From Peltaster fructicola (lineage: Eukaryota; Ascomycota; Dothideomycetes): 64,000 nt of DNA. The notes beneath the pieces were generated by a model. It had not been told where the DNA came from, did not search any database, and saw only the letters and a program-made list of their open reading frames with translations. The position numbers and the translations under genes were made by a program. Shown here piece by piece: positions 43,439 to 54,872 of the stretch. Position 1 is the first letter of the stretch, and every line of letters begins with the position of its first letter. The stretch spans positions 2,729,501 through 2,793,500 of the forward strand of contig CP051140.1 in the NCBI GenBank assembly GCA_001592805.2, written 5' to 3'.

Positions 43439-44841
43439 CTATGCTTTCGTCTCGCTAACGCCGTTGGCACCGTTGGTAGCAGCAGGCATTGACACCTTCC
43501 CACCAGGTGAGTCGGCCAATCTTGCTGTAAGCACTTCTACACCATCTTCTGTGACTAGCAGGGTATGTTCGAATTGTGCCGTCCTGCTGCCGTCTGCTGT
43601 GACACTGGTCCAATCATCCGGCCATGTCTTGTCCTTGTAGCTGCCAAGCGTGATCATAGGCTCGATGGTGAAGCACATTCCTGGCTTCGCCTCGCCAACA
43701 GCCTTGTTCTTTGCATAATGAGGCACATTGGGTGCACAGTGGAATAACTGGTTGATGCCATGACCGCAGTAAGTCTTCACCACTTGGCAATTGCGAGACT
43801 TAGCGAGCTTCTCGATTATGTTGCCGTAGTCTCTGAACAGTGCACCAGGCTTGACATGCTTGATGGCCTCTTCTAAGCAGTCTCGCGCGGCTTCAACGAC
43901 ACGTACACTATCGTGATCCTGTGTAGCAGAGCCGACATAGTACGTCTCGTTGAGGTCGCCGTGAAAGCCACCGTGGTATAGCGTCACATCGATGTTGACA
44001 ATATCGCCATCCTGCAAAGGTCTGTTGTCGGGTATGCCGTGGCAGATGACCTCGTTGGGTGATGTACAGACGGACTTTGGGAAGTGGCAGTAGTTCAGTG
44101 GCGATGGGTATGACTTGTAGAGGTCAGTAATGTAGCAGCGGTTTAAAATCATGGACTCACGTCTCTCTCCATGCATGCCTTGTGCACAACCGCGTCGATA
44201 TGATCTGTCGTCACACCAGGCTTGACTTCTCGTGCAGCAATATCCAAAACCTCTCGAGCAAGTCGACACACCTTCCTCATGCCTTCCTGCTCCTTCTTGT
44301 CCAAGACTTGCAGCTTATTGCGTCTCACAATGTTCTGACCGAGTCAGCAGATGTCCTCCAGCCCTGGGCTTACCACATACCTGTTCGCTCTTGGGAATTC
44401 CACTGCTGGCATAGTCGGGCTTTTGAATCCTGTCGGGCACCTCTCTTCGTGGACTGAGTGGATACGACGGTCTCAACTTGCCAGTGAAGGGATAGGCAGG
44501 GTATGGATTGAAAAAGCCGTCTGCATCTGGTAAGGAGATGACATTTGGAGTGAAGATGGAAGAGAGCATACTGTTTTGTGCTTTATGCATCGATTTGTGC
44601 GTCGGCTGTCCTTATGTATCAGTACGATGTCTTGGTACTCGCCAGGACTGATATGACCTGGTGTCCTCTGTATCTTTCATACCCAGTTTCGCTTGAAGCA
44701 GTCTTGCGAGCAGAAGAAACTCTCCTTCCCTATCTTCTGACATGTCGGACACTGTAAACTGCCAGCATCGTTGGAGCAATCGTCGCCTAGACACTTCTTG
44801 GTGTTGTCGACCGTTATCTCTTGTGCCGGAGCTTGTTCCAT
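43439..44841 (-). CDS. MAP1: Methionine aminopeptidase 1
   Basis: Four exons: 44841-44683, 44605-44381, 44334-44161 and 44113-43439, 410 residues. Introns are 77, 46 and 47 bases. The N-terminus has the ribosome-associated zinc finger (C-L-G-D-D-C, C-P-T-C, C-S-Q-D-C). The pita-bread catalytic part retains the metal ligands: the two aspartates in N-I-D-V-T and G-D-L-N-E-T, His in G-H-G-I-N-Q, Glu in F-T-I-E-P-M and Glu in Q-F-E-H-T. It removes the initiator methionine from nascent proteins. Its stop is only 100 bases from the NRPS stop. It is a housekeeping copy that marks the right edge of the cluster. A second, resistance-type role is possible but unsupported. Confidence 0.93.
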
Positions 44842-45036
44842 GGTGAGTGTGTTTGCGCAGTGGTTGGCGCAAAGAAGAGCGAGATTCCTACAAGCAACGC
44901 ATGTCGTCAATCTTTTTTGACGATCGGCTCAAACGGAGAGCTCCACCAAGATTGATCTCACGACCACATTCAGAGCATACTCAACATTCGATCGAAGGCG
45001 TCTACAGTGTCTGCTTATAGTCAGGCAGCTAGATAG

Positions 45037-45840
45037 ATGCCAGGCAAAAGATCGTTCACCAAGATGGCGAATGATCAAGATCCAGCTACTCATCATTCGC
45101 CATATGCTACCATGTTCGAACACTTCAGACATGAACTCGACGAACACCACGACCGCAGGGAGCGCATCATCAAAGCATCACGAGATGTAACAGCAGCAAG
45201 CAAGAAAATCATCTTCACACTGCAGCGAGTACGTCAACTCGGCGTACCGCTGATAGAGAATGTGCACAAGTCGAACAAACAGTACTACGACACAATAAAA
45301 GATCGACTGTCAAGCATATCTCCAGACGTGCAAGGCCTCAACTTCTATCGCTACGCGAGGCAATTCAGTCCTGGTTGCCAGGAGTACATGGAAGCAGCTC
45401 TTTTCGAGCATTATCTTGCTACAGGACATCTGCTGTCATTTGAAGAGGCCGCTCAAGGAGTGCAACAGCATTCTCGATCTCGCGAAGACCAAGCTGTGTC
45501 AATCGCGCTGACGCATGAGGACTACCTTCTTGGGCTGTTCGATATGACTGGCGAGCTCATGCGCTTCGCCATCACGACCATGGCAACCACTGGAACATTG
45601 CCATCCGTGGAGTCAGAAGTCGACCGCAATGTGTTGAACGATCTTCGAAACCTTCGATCCGAACTGGAAACTTTGGAACCTGGCTATGGACCTTTTGCCA
45701 ATGATGTCAACAAAAAGATGGACGTCATGAAGCAGAGCGTAGAGAAGGTGGAAAAGTCCCTATATGGCTTGACCGTGAGAGGCGCCGAGAGACCTCGTGG
45801 CTGGATGCCAGACACGCAGACAGTGGAGGTCGAAGTATGA
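45037..45840 (+). CDS. Translin-associated protein X (TRAX)
   Basis: Intronless, 267 residues, all-helical. Family marks: H-D-R-R-E-R-I-I-K-A-S-R-D near the start, Q-E-Y-M-E-A-A-L-F-E (about 117) and D-Y-L-L-G-L-F-D-M-T-G-E-L-M-R (about 165). These contain the acidic residues that in TRAX coordinate metal for RNA cleavage. With translin it forms the C3PO ribonuclease, which in Neurospora trims pre-tRNA fragments. Translin itself is not in this window. The start is the first ATG; the gene diverges from MAP1, about 195 bases away. Confidence 0.88.
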   Translation: MPGKRSFTKMANDQDPATHHSPYATMFEHFRHELDEHHDRRERIIKASRDVTAASKKIIFTLQRVRQLGVPLIENVHKSNKQYYDTIKDRLSSISPDVQGLNFYRYARQFSPGCQEYMEAALFEHYLATGHLLSFEEAAQGVQQHSRSREDQAVSIALTHEDYLLGLFDMTGELMRFAITTMATTGTLPSVESEVDRNVLNDLRNLRSELETLEPGYGPFANDVNKKMDVMKQSVEKVEKSLYGLTVRGAERPRGWMPDTQTVEVEV

Positions 45841-45929
45841 GATATGATACGATGCAGTGTACAGTAGATATGAGCCATGCTGCGTCCGAGCGGCTACGCC
45901 TCAAACGCCAAACCCTACAACGACATTCT

Positions 45930-47210
45930 CTACTGCTTGGAAGAACCAGAAAACTTGCCGGTGGTCGCCATGTAGATGATGATAATGAGAACAATGATCA
46001 GGATGATGGCGACACAGATGGCCAGGCAGATCCACTTCTTTTTCCTGGCTGCGCGAGCACTGCTCACGGCTTTCACCATCTGGTTGTTGCCCTGCTCAAG
46101 ATCTTCGTGCACAGCGGCAGTCTTGGTCTCGATGTTCTCGATCATGGGCTCCTGTTCGATGACCATACGGTCAAGATCCTGGAAGAGCTGGTTGAGCTCC
46201 ATCATCGTACGCTCGATTTGCTGAATGGCATCGTGTCGTTCCCGCACGTTTCGGAGTGTGCTCTGTGCCTGACCACGTCTATCCGAGTTCAGTAGAGCTT
46301 GCTGGAAGATCTGAACGTCGCTGCCGGAAGTGGCCTCCTCAATCTCGCTCTGTGTGGCTGTTGGGTTCACAATAAGATACTGTCGTCGCTGCGACTCAGA
46401 CACCTCTTTTCTGAAGGCTGACTCCAGCTTCTGGAAAGCGTTGATGGCGTTTCGCACTTTGCGGTCGAGAGACTCAATCTGTGGTCGATTCCTCTGCGAG
46501 CCTGCCTCGCGCTGACCCTTGATCCTGCGCACACGATCTGTGAGACCGCGGTAACCGGTCATAATATCCGCGCTCAACGCATCGATCTCTTTATTACTCT
46601 GGCCTTGACCTGCGACAAAGCCACGCTGCAGTCGCTGCAGCTCACCAAGTCTGCTCTCCAGGTCATCGGCCGCTCGGCTGACCTGGCGGACCTCGTTGAG
46701 CAAGGCATTTGGGTCTTCTCGTGGTGCTTGTGGTTGCTGGTCGTATGGTGCTTGACCACCTAAAGGCTGCATCTCGACGGGACTCGCTATGAAGAGGTCA
46801 GAAACGCGTTGCAATTGGAAACGCAGCAGACCGAAGCAGAATAAGTATGGCTTTGTGGTGGTCGTACTCCCCAGCAACGTGGGTTGCCTGGAATGTCACC
46901 CAAACGATGGGTCCTCATTCATTGTCCGCGACTGCATGCATCTCTTTCTGCGGGAGCAAACTTACTGTATGCTGGTGGGCCAGCGTTATATTGGTGGCCA
47001 GTATCATATGGGTTGGAATGGCCTTGTTGTCTGTCGTACGGGTTTCCTTGCTGGCGATCATATGGATTGCTTGGTCGCGAGTTGTATGGGTTCGAGTTGT
47101 CGTATGGGTTGCTGGCGCCATAACCACTGCCGTAGTCATTGCCCTTGTTGTAGTACTGGACCAATGTCAGTATAGCGACGCAGAGGCGAGGGCGCATAAC
47201 GTACATCCAT
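45930..47210 (-). CDS. SSO1: Plasma-membrane syntaxin (Sso1/Sso2-like t-SNARE)
   Basis: Three exons: 47210-47205, 47155-46966 and 46786-45930, 350 residues. The first exon is only ATG GAT; its intron (gtacgt...ctgac...ccag, 49 bases) is well formed. The second intron is 179 bases with a CTGAC branch. The N-terminus is a flexible Asn/Pro/Tyr-rich stretch. Then come the Habc helices, the SNARE motif with the zero-layer Gln in L-F-Q-D-L-D (about 274), a basic R-K-K-K collar and one C-terminal transmembrane segment. It is a Qa-SNARE for exocytic vesicle fusion. Family length is typical apart from the extended N-terminal tail. Confidence 0.9.
47003..47110 (-). repeat. In-frame N-P-Y-D repeats of the syntaxin tail
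   Basis: Five N-P-Y motifs lie within 36 codons, two of them as adjacent N-P-Y-D-R-Q-Q-G units encoded by similar but not identical DNA. The repeat is in the cytosolic tail before the Habc domain. Confidence 0.7.
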
Positions 47211-47800
47211 GTCGACGTAGTTCTGCTCAGTTTCGCATGCAATGCTTCGAGGCCAGCTCGAAGATAATACTTGTGTGGTGGGAAGCTGTTGTTTGAGGAT
47301 AAGATGTGAACAACAGATCCGTACAGAACAGCGAAACGATCTTCAAGAAGTCGCAGTCGAGACTGCGTATCACTTTTCAGGTGTTGCCCTCCTTCGACAT
47401 TGTTCTGTTAGCAAGGGGCACTGGCCCCTGTCCAAGCTGCTGGCGGCTAGGCGCAGGGTCTGTTTTTAAAAATAGGAGGGCAGATTGGATGGCTGACCAC
47501 ATCACTTTCTCTTCCAACAAGCAACGACAACGCTGTTATACTGTTTGATACAACGACTGTACAATGTCTCCAGGGCGGCACAGAGCTCTACAACAGTGCA
47601 GAGTGGCACATCATGTAGCCACGAACGTCTTTGTGCGCGCTGTATAAGCGCTCAGCCCTACGGAAGGGCGCGATGTACTCAACTGACAAGTGTGGCGAGC
47701 TTTCCTTGACATCCTGTCATCCTCTCTTCATCGTGTTGTGTCCTACGATACACTAACATTACAGCTGGTCATTTCTAGGTCGAGCTGCTCGTCTGTCAGC
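47211..47800. promoter_or_regulatory. Divergent promoter region, syntaxin / aminotransferase
   Basis: 590 bases between two divergent start codons. No coding segment is supported. The frame before 47801 is open from 47690, but the first ATG is at 47801. Confidence 0.4.
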
Positions 47801-49060
47801 ATGGGACCTCCACCACCATTCGCTGTTGAGCAATGGATGGACGCTCACGAAACCACTGCCAAGTACCAATTAGCCGAGACATGTTGTGCGAGTCTTTCGA
47901 TCGACGAGCTGATAGCACTTTCGGAGAAGAAAGACGTCTCCTCGACTGACGTACTACACACGGCCACTGCACAGGGTTATGGAGAGATTCGAGGTTCATC
48001 AGAGCTCAGGCAAAACCTCAGTCGATTGTACTCAAGCAGAGCCGGTTCGCCATTATTACAGGACAACATTCTGATCACTCCTGGTGCAATCGCCGCTAAT
48101 TATCTCGCCCTCTACGCCCTGATCGGTCCTGGTGATCGTGTCATCTGTCACTATCCAACGTACGCACAGCTGTATACTGTGCCTGAAACACTAGGTGCCG
48201 ACGTTGACCTTTGGGAGTCGAGACCTGAAGACAAATGGCTGCCCAAGATTGAAGAGCTTGAGTCGTTAATCAAGCCTAACACGAAGCTTATTATCTTGAA
48301 GTGAGTATGGTCACGTTCATCGCTGTAGCTCAAACTCATGCAGTATAGCAATCCCCAAAACCCAACTGGCGCTGTACTGCCCAAGAGTCTCCTGGAGAAG
48401 ATCACAGAGCTGGCGAGGAAGCATTCGATCACAATCTTCAGTGATGAAGTGTACAGACCATTGTTTCACGGCATCACTCCAGCAGATGCCAACTTCCCAC
48501 CATCCATACTCTCGCTCGGCTACGAGAATACAATCGCTACTGGTTCGCTCAGCAAAGCATATGCGCTTGCCGGTATCCGGGTTGGCTGGATTGCCAGTCG
48601 AAGCAAAGACATCGTGGAGAAGATTGCTCTCGCGCGAGATTACACCACAATATCGGTCAGTCAGCTCGACCAAGCTGTAGCTGCCTTTGCGCTCTCTCCA
48701 GACACTATTCATGCATTGCTGGGCCGGAACATCCAGCTAGCCAAGACAAACCTCGAGCTGCTGGAGAAATGGATCTATAAACATGATGAGTACGCAAGCT
48801 TTGTCAAACCCGTCGCTGGTACCACAGCGTTCGTCAAATTCGAGATTGCGGGCAAGCCTGTCGATGCAGTGGCATTCTGTGAGGAACTGCAGAAGCAGAC
48901 CGGTGTGTCCATCTTGCCTGGAGATCTAGGCTTTGGTCAGCAGTACAAGGGCTATGTTAGAATAGGCTACGCCAACCACACTGAAATCATCAAGGATGGA
49001 CTCGATGCTATGAAGCAGTTCATGAAGAAGGAATACGAGGACCTGCCGGTTGCAGCATAA
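47801..49060 (+). CDS. PLP-dependent aminotransferase, class I/II
   Basis: Two exons: 47801-48300 and 48349-49060, 403 residues. The intron (gtgagt...tatag, 48 bases, phase 2) restores L-N-N-P-Q-N-P-T-G, the family's substrate-binding signature. An earlier AG at 48343 would break it. The PLP-binding lysine lies in A-T-G-S-L-S-K-A-Y. S-D-E-V-Y-R-P-L (Asp that pairs with the pyridine nitrogen, then Tyr) and a C-terminal V-R-I-G-Y with the carboxylate-binding Arg are present. The substrate is not predictable. It lies 4.5 kb past the NRPS with three housekeeping genes between, so membership of the cluster is doubtful. Confidence 0.85.
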
Positions 49061-49745
49061 CCTTCAAGGGCAAACTGTCAATACTTAATACAGCAATGGA
49101 ACTGTGAATGGCATCCTCGCTTGAGCAACTCGAAGCATTCCCGAGGACTTAGCGCAGTGAAGAGAGCCTTGAACGACATCGTTGATAGATCGATATCGGG
49201 GACATGCTCTACGGCCATCGAGGTTACTTACACCGCAACGTGAATCCATGGTGTCGAAGAGAATACCCTTTGAGGTTACTATTGTTCGCTAGGTCCTCAC
49301 GATAGTTCAGAGCGCAAGCGAGGCTGGGATGCTTAAAGATCGTCAGAGCTTTGAATCCTGGTCTCGCAAGCCGTTACTCATCAGTCTGTCCACATGATAA
49401 GGCGACCATATGGCAAGGTGATGTCGTGGTGTAGTACTCACGACGACCAGACTATTCGCTAACAAGCTACGACATCACGATGGTCATCAAGCTAGCCCCA
49501 GCTTCGTATTGCGGGAGTGGCGCTAACCTGAGTTCGTTTTACTTCGGGTCTTCGGCCGACTCTACTTCGTTACAGCAACTGCATGTTGACAAGACTGGAG
49601 ATAACGGAGAGTCGCAGGCAGGATGAGCTGCCTACGAGAAAGACATAAATACAACGAGCGCCCACCATAGATCGCAACACATCAACTCTGCCACAACAGA
49701 TACTACCACCATTCAGCCACACCAAAGGAACAATTTCACACCATT
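49061..49745. other. Intergenic
   Basis: 685 bases between same-strand genes. The only clear element is the TATA-like box listed separately. No gene is seen. Confidence 0.45.
49644..49651 (+). promoter_or_regulatory. TATA-like box of the NmrA-like gene
   Basis: cataaata lies about 95 bases upstream of ATG 49746, followed by a C/A-rich leader typical of a fungal 5' UTR. Confidence 0.4.
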
Positions 49746-50896
49746 ATGTCACAATACGCCAAGAACCTGCCTGCTGGCACTTCCAACAGCATTGTCAACG
49801 TTGCCATCGTCGGTGTCACAGGTGATATGAGTCGAAGCAAACGTAAAGCACTCATTGACGGCTGTAGGCACAATCGGTAGTGAAATCACCAAAGCACTCC
49901 TCAAGACTGGTCAACACAAAGTCACAGCCATCTCTCGAACAGATAGCAAGAGTGAAGCTCCAGCTGGAGTCGCTACCAAGCGTGTGGACTATGCCAACCA
50001 CAACTCCATTGTCGAGGCATTGCGCGGGCAGGACATCCTCGTCATCTCACTAGGCGTTACAGCACCACATGATACCCAGCCTAAGCTCATCGATGCTGCC
50101 AAAGATGCCGGCATCCAATGGATCATGCCCAATGTCTGGGGTTATGTCGTTGACGAGGTGAATGACCAGTTCGGCCAGGATATCTTGTAAGTACATTGAG
50201 GAGACATCACAGTAGACCCTTCTTCAACACCACCCATCGCTATACACAGATTGACTGCACATTCAGACATGGCTAACGCAGCATAGGCTTGGACCCGGCA
50301 TCGCACAGACTCGTGCATACATTAAAGAGCGCGGTCTTTCTTCGATTTGCCTTCAGTCAGGCTTCTGGGAAGAGTTCTCCTATGGAGGCGGCGAAGACCG
50401 TTATGGATTCGACATTCCGAACCGCAAGTTGACACTCTTCAACGACGGCGATCTGAAGATCGTTACATCTACACTGCCGTTCTGTGGACTGGCAGTCGCA
50501 AGACTCCTATCGCTACCTATCTTGCCGCAAGACGAGCAGGACAGTACACTTACCATCAGCAAGTGGCGCAACTCTGCTTTGTACATCGGCTCCTGCTATC
50601 TCAGCCAGAATGATCGATTCGAATCAGCCCTGAGAGTGACAGGCACAAAGAAGTCTGACTGGACTGTCACAAGTGTTCCAATTCAGAAGCGCTTCGATGA
50701 TGCCAAGGCGAGAATGGCTTCCGGAGACTACAGCGCCTTTGTACTTCAGCTCTACAGTCGCATCTTCGTGCCGGATGGCAAGTCTGACTTCTCGGACAAG
50801 CTGCAGAACGATCTGCTAGGCTTGCCGAAGCTCGATGTCGACGATGTAACCAAGGCAGCGGTAGACATCGCAATGTCAGGAGGCACCAAATACTGA
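49746..50896 (+). CDS. NmrA/isoflavone reductase-like NAD(P)-binding protein
   Basis: Three exons: 49746-49821, 49868-50186 and 50287-50896, 334 residues. The first intron (46 bases) splits the dinucleotide loop, and joining restores G-V-T-G-T-I-G. The second (100 bases, gtaagt...catag) joins D-I-L to L-G-P-G. The fold is an atypical short-chain dehydrogenase with a Rossmann start, W-I-M-P-N-V-W-G-Y near 128 and no Y-x-x-x-K catalytic pair. Fungal members are either NADPH-dependent reductases of aromatic compounds or redox-sensing regulators like NmrA. Which one applies cannot be told from the sequence. Confidence 0.83.
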
Positions 50897-51463
50897 GCTT
50901 TGGGACGAAGAGATGCTCGTCTGTGTGTATACAAAAGATTGTATGAAGGCTGTTTGACCATGACTCGTGACCTCGACACAATGTCCGGATCGGCTATTTA
51001 GCCTTCGGAGGCTCTTTTACCCTGCCATTATGACGATGTCTCGCAAGACAATATTGCGAGTGCATAGACTGAAGAGAGCTCTTTCTGGAAGATGAGAGAG
51101 CCAGTGATCTCGGAGATAGTACTACAAGAGGCTGTAGATGGTCTTCGTAACACAAGTGACGTCTCCTCAACGTGCGGCAAATATGCACAAGGACCCTGCA
51201 GCAGATGACATTCGTGATATGCCTTGCATAGTTCCAGTATGTTGAAGTCATTATTATCCGATCATCTACGAGTTCCGTCTGCATTTGCTGTCGCAGTGTC
51301 CACTCTGCGTACAAATCAAGCCTTACAATATCATCTTCCTACCCACCCGAAGTCTGCACCTCTCAGATACATTATCCTAGCATCACCATGAAGACGTCAA
51401 CATACACAGGCTCGCTCAGAGTCTTGTGATCTCGATTTAGAGCATAGCTACGCGACAAGAAAC
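50897..51463. other. Intergenic
   Basis: 567 bases between same-strand genes. No gene or clear motif was found. Confidence 0.45.
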
Positions 51464-53718
51464 ATGGCTCAGCAACCGGCTGTAGTCATAATCGCAAGGC
51501 ACGCATCGGTGGTGCACTGGATCTTTACACGAGCTGACCTCGCAGCAGGCATGGACCAAGACTTGATGCCGCAGACACTAACTGGCATCTCAACACACCA
51601 ACACCATATGACCCTCCTTTAACATATGGCGGATGGAAGAATAGCACTACACTGGGTATCAGGATAGCGAGTCTATTACACGCCCGCGAGCAGAGCTTAA
51701 GCAGTCATGCAACCACGACAGAACCACCAACACCACAAGGTGTTCACTCCCACGATTTCGCGAGTTCGCACAAGAACCAGTATACGCAGAGCAGGAAGAG
51801 AAAGAGAAGGACACACAAGGTTGTCATCCACTCCAGTCCCTTCTTGAGATGCGTACAGACGAGTGTAGCTATAGCTGCGGGTTTGTCGCAGTTCGCACCA
51901 CCTACAAGTAATGCTGCAACAAGATCGACTGCACCAAGCAGATCCAGGACGCCAAATCACTTCTCCGTTATGTCACCTCGACCCAGCGTGTCAGATCACA
52001 ATACGACCACAGGCTTACTGGCGGTCCCGGAATCAAAGCATGGCTTAGCACAAGAGGTCTCACGACGAGTTGCGCAGGGAAGACACAAACGAGTCAAGCT
52101 GCGAGTTGATGCTTTCCTAGGAGAATGGCTCAATCCCGAGTACTTCGAGGACATCACGCCACCACCGCCGAGCGCCATGATGGTCGCTACGGCCAAAGCA
52201 GAACTCATGCAGAACGACACGATCGACATCTTCACACCGAGCATCACACATAAGAGCTCCCGGAGTAGTCTTTGGGGAGGAGCATCTGCTGGAACTCGAC
52301 CTCAGAGTCGAGATAGTGCTTTGGAAGACTGGGACGACATACACGACTCTCTGCCGCCGCCTTTAAGTCCACGACGCGACCGTACCAGTAGTCATGGTAG
52401 TGTTGCAAGTAACGACAGCGCCGGTAGCAGGACGCACCCATATCGATTCGGTCCGCAATCATTCTTCCGCCCGGATACAACTGCATATACACCTCCAGTA
52501 CCGACATATGCCATGTCAACGAGCGATCGCATACCTAAGGGATACGTGGCACACGCCAAGAATAGTTGCACCAACATTGATTTCCATTGGGACAGTAGCC
52601 GACAGCCACAGGACTGGGGCGACGGTGGTGAATACGGAGAGGAATGGAGTCTTATGCAAAGACGCTTTCGCCGAGGCTTGACACATTTGATCAACTGGTA
52701 TGGCCAGCACAAGGCTGACGATCGCGGTGAAGATGCTCTCGGACTCGATCAGGCTGAGCATCACGATGACGACCTGGAGGAGCAGGAAGATCTGGTGGTC
52801 ATCATCGTCACGCATGGTGCGGGCTGCAATGCTCTCATCGGCGCTCTGACGGGACAACCAGTGTTACTCGACGTTGGTACGGCAAGTCTGACTATGGGTG
52901 TCCGCAAAGACGACGCTCCTGTAGCAAGCGACATGTCTGCCGACTCGTTGTTCAAAGGCGAACGTGATCGAAGAGGCTCATTGGACTCCGGACTCACTGC
53001 TTACTACGACCTCAAGATCATCGCAGACAGCTCACACCTGCGACCCGGTTATGATCCTTTCAGGTCCTTCTCTTCCGCAGCTCGCCCTGCGGATCCACTA
53101 AGTCGACTTCGTCCCGCCCGTGGAGATTCTATGCCTAGCGTGGCATCGAGCACCTCTTGGTCGGAACACAACGAGCTTGCTGGCCGTGGCAGTATGTCGA
53201 CAGCACTCGGCAGCATTAGGCGTCCGCATTCATCGAGCCAAGTGCCAACATCTGCTCCAACCTCAACGCCTGGCTTATCGACGCCGGACCTGAGAGATAC
53301 GCTATCGGTAACAGATTCTGGCGTCACAACACCTAGCTCTTTCACGGGGCTGTGGACACCACCTTCAGCTCGTACACCGCAGATGCAGGCCAAATACATC
53401 AGAGACGAGCGTCGGGAAATCTTTTCTTCCCTAGACGAAGGTGTGGCAACTCGAATAGCTACAGTGCCAGAAACGGGCTCGCTGGCTCCTGGGACTGACC
53501 ACAGACCTGACAACAAGAGGGCCGACACTCTTGTAGAGACAGATCCCGATAAGGCCGAAGCCATTGAGCAGCTGCGAGAACAGCTGACCGACAAGTCTGC
53601 CACACTGACAAGGAAAGTATTATGGGCTGCATCCATCGAAGATCACCCTGTCCGTAGCCCCAGAGATGGCCAGAAACGCCGTTGGACGCTTCAGCCGGAG
53701 GAGGTACCAATGGATTGA
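51464..53718 (+). CDS. Histidine phosphatase (phosphoglycerate-mutase-like) family protein
   Basis: Two exons: 51464-51498 and 51549-53718, 734 residues. The intron starts with GC, not GT (AAG|gcacgc...ctgac...cagcag|G). Splicing gives V-I-I-A-R-H-G-P-R-L-D, the R-H-G catalytic motif. H-S-S-P-F-L-R-C-V-Q-T (second arginine) and V-T-H-G-A-G (second histidine) are also present, so the active site is complete. Insertions of about 100 residues separate these motifs, and the last 300 residues are Ser/Pro-rich and disordered. Relatives include yeast Tfc7-type and UBASH3-type phosphatases; the substrate is unknown. The large exon is secure; the first depends on the GC donor. Confidence 0.78.
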
Positions 53719-54199
53719 AGAAGTGTATCCGCGATCCGTATTCGGTATAACAAGCACAACGCAGAATTGATCATCCTTTCAGCGACAAATGCAACAGCCC
53801 TCTACTGGGAGTCTGAGAGCTGGGACACTTCCTCATCCGAGCATGACGAAGCCGCGAACAAGCAATAGGCTTTACCAACTGTGTACGCCAAATCGATAAC
53901 ATTTCAATGGTATTGTTCGTCGAGCAGCACTGGACAAAGAAAGAACAATGCTATGAACAATAAGTCTACTCGTGCAACAACAATACGACTGACTGACAAT
54001 GTGATCCTCGTCGAGATGTCCATATAACGGCGGCAGGGACTTCTCAGTTTACCAAGCTGCATTCTGCACACTGCTCGTCTCAAGGCGAGTATTGCAGCGT
54101 CATTTGTTACAGCTTCGTTATTGCTTTCAGCGTTCACATCCTTTCAAGCGTTTTCCACAATCTTTTCCTGATTGTCCACCTAGACCAGAGGCTGACATA
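53719..54199. other. Intergenic
   Basis: 481 bases between same-strand genes. Nothing was recognised. Confidence 0.45.
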
Positions 54200-54811
54200 A
54201 TGTGTCTTTTCAGTAAGACACGCAAGAGCAAAGCTCGAGAGGTGCAGATCACTGGTACATCTCGTGACCATATTCCACTTCCTGTTGTCGAAGTCATACT
54301 CGGAAGTTGGGATAGATACGACTGGCAGCGCTCTTCCGATGCTATCACAGCTTGGTTCAATGCTCGATGGGCGAAGACTGGCTACCGTGTTAGCAACGAA
54401 GTCATGTGCTTCACTCTACGCCTACACGGACGGGATGCTGTGATGGGTTTGGGTGATCACCTTGGGTATGCCTTTGTTCGAGACTAATGCTCCTGCAGGA
54501 CTAAGTATTCCAACAGACGGAACGCGCTAACAACCACAAAGATTGACAACCTCCACGATGTCTGGTGTCGGAGCAGAGGAGATGCACTATCTGCGACTGA
54601 TGTATCATCCTCGGGTCTCGATTCTGACCTCAATAGGCTCAAGGTTGTCTTTGTTCAAGGTGCAACTAATGTTAACAAGGCGTTGTACAGCGAATGTCTC
54701 ACAAAGGTGAGACAGCTATTGACTCTAAGAGCTGAAGACGAGCTTTATCTTCTACCTTGTACCAATGTGTTTATAGTCGGTCGACATAAGAACTCGCCGT
54801 CAGCACACTGA
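54200..54811 (+). CDS. Small hypothetical protein, two exons
   Basis: I propose exons 54200-54465 and 54517-54811, 186 residues. Exon 1 is a 95-codon ATG frame. Exon 2 is a long open frame without its own ATG. They join through gtatgc...ccaacag (51 bases), giving L-G-R-N-A-L-T-T-T-K. A shorter splice at 54498 (33 bases) would also keep the frame. The start, M-C-L-F-S-K-T-R-K-S-K, has an N-terminal Cys next to a basic patch. There is no signal peptide or known domain. It lies just upstream of a small secreted protein gene on the same strand. Function unknown. Confidence 0.55.
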
Positions 54812-54872
54812 ACTTCTACCAAATCCAAGCAACATACACTCAAGCAGCATATCATAACGACAACGACTCAAA

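Noticed and set aside
43439-44841. MAP1 as a self-resistance copy of the cluster
   Set aside because: It has the full N-terminal zinc finger and all catalytic residues of the ordinary enzyme; no sign of a second, altered copy.
47801-49060. Aminotransferase as part of the NRPS cluster
   Set aside because: Three housekeeping genes (MAP1, TRAX, syntaxin) lie between, so linkage is not supported, though it is not excluded.
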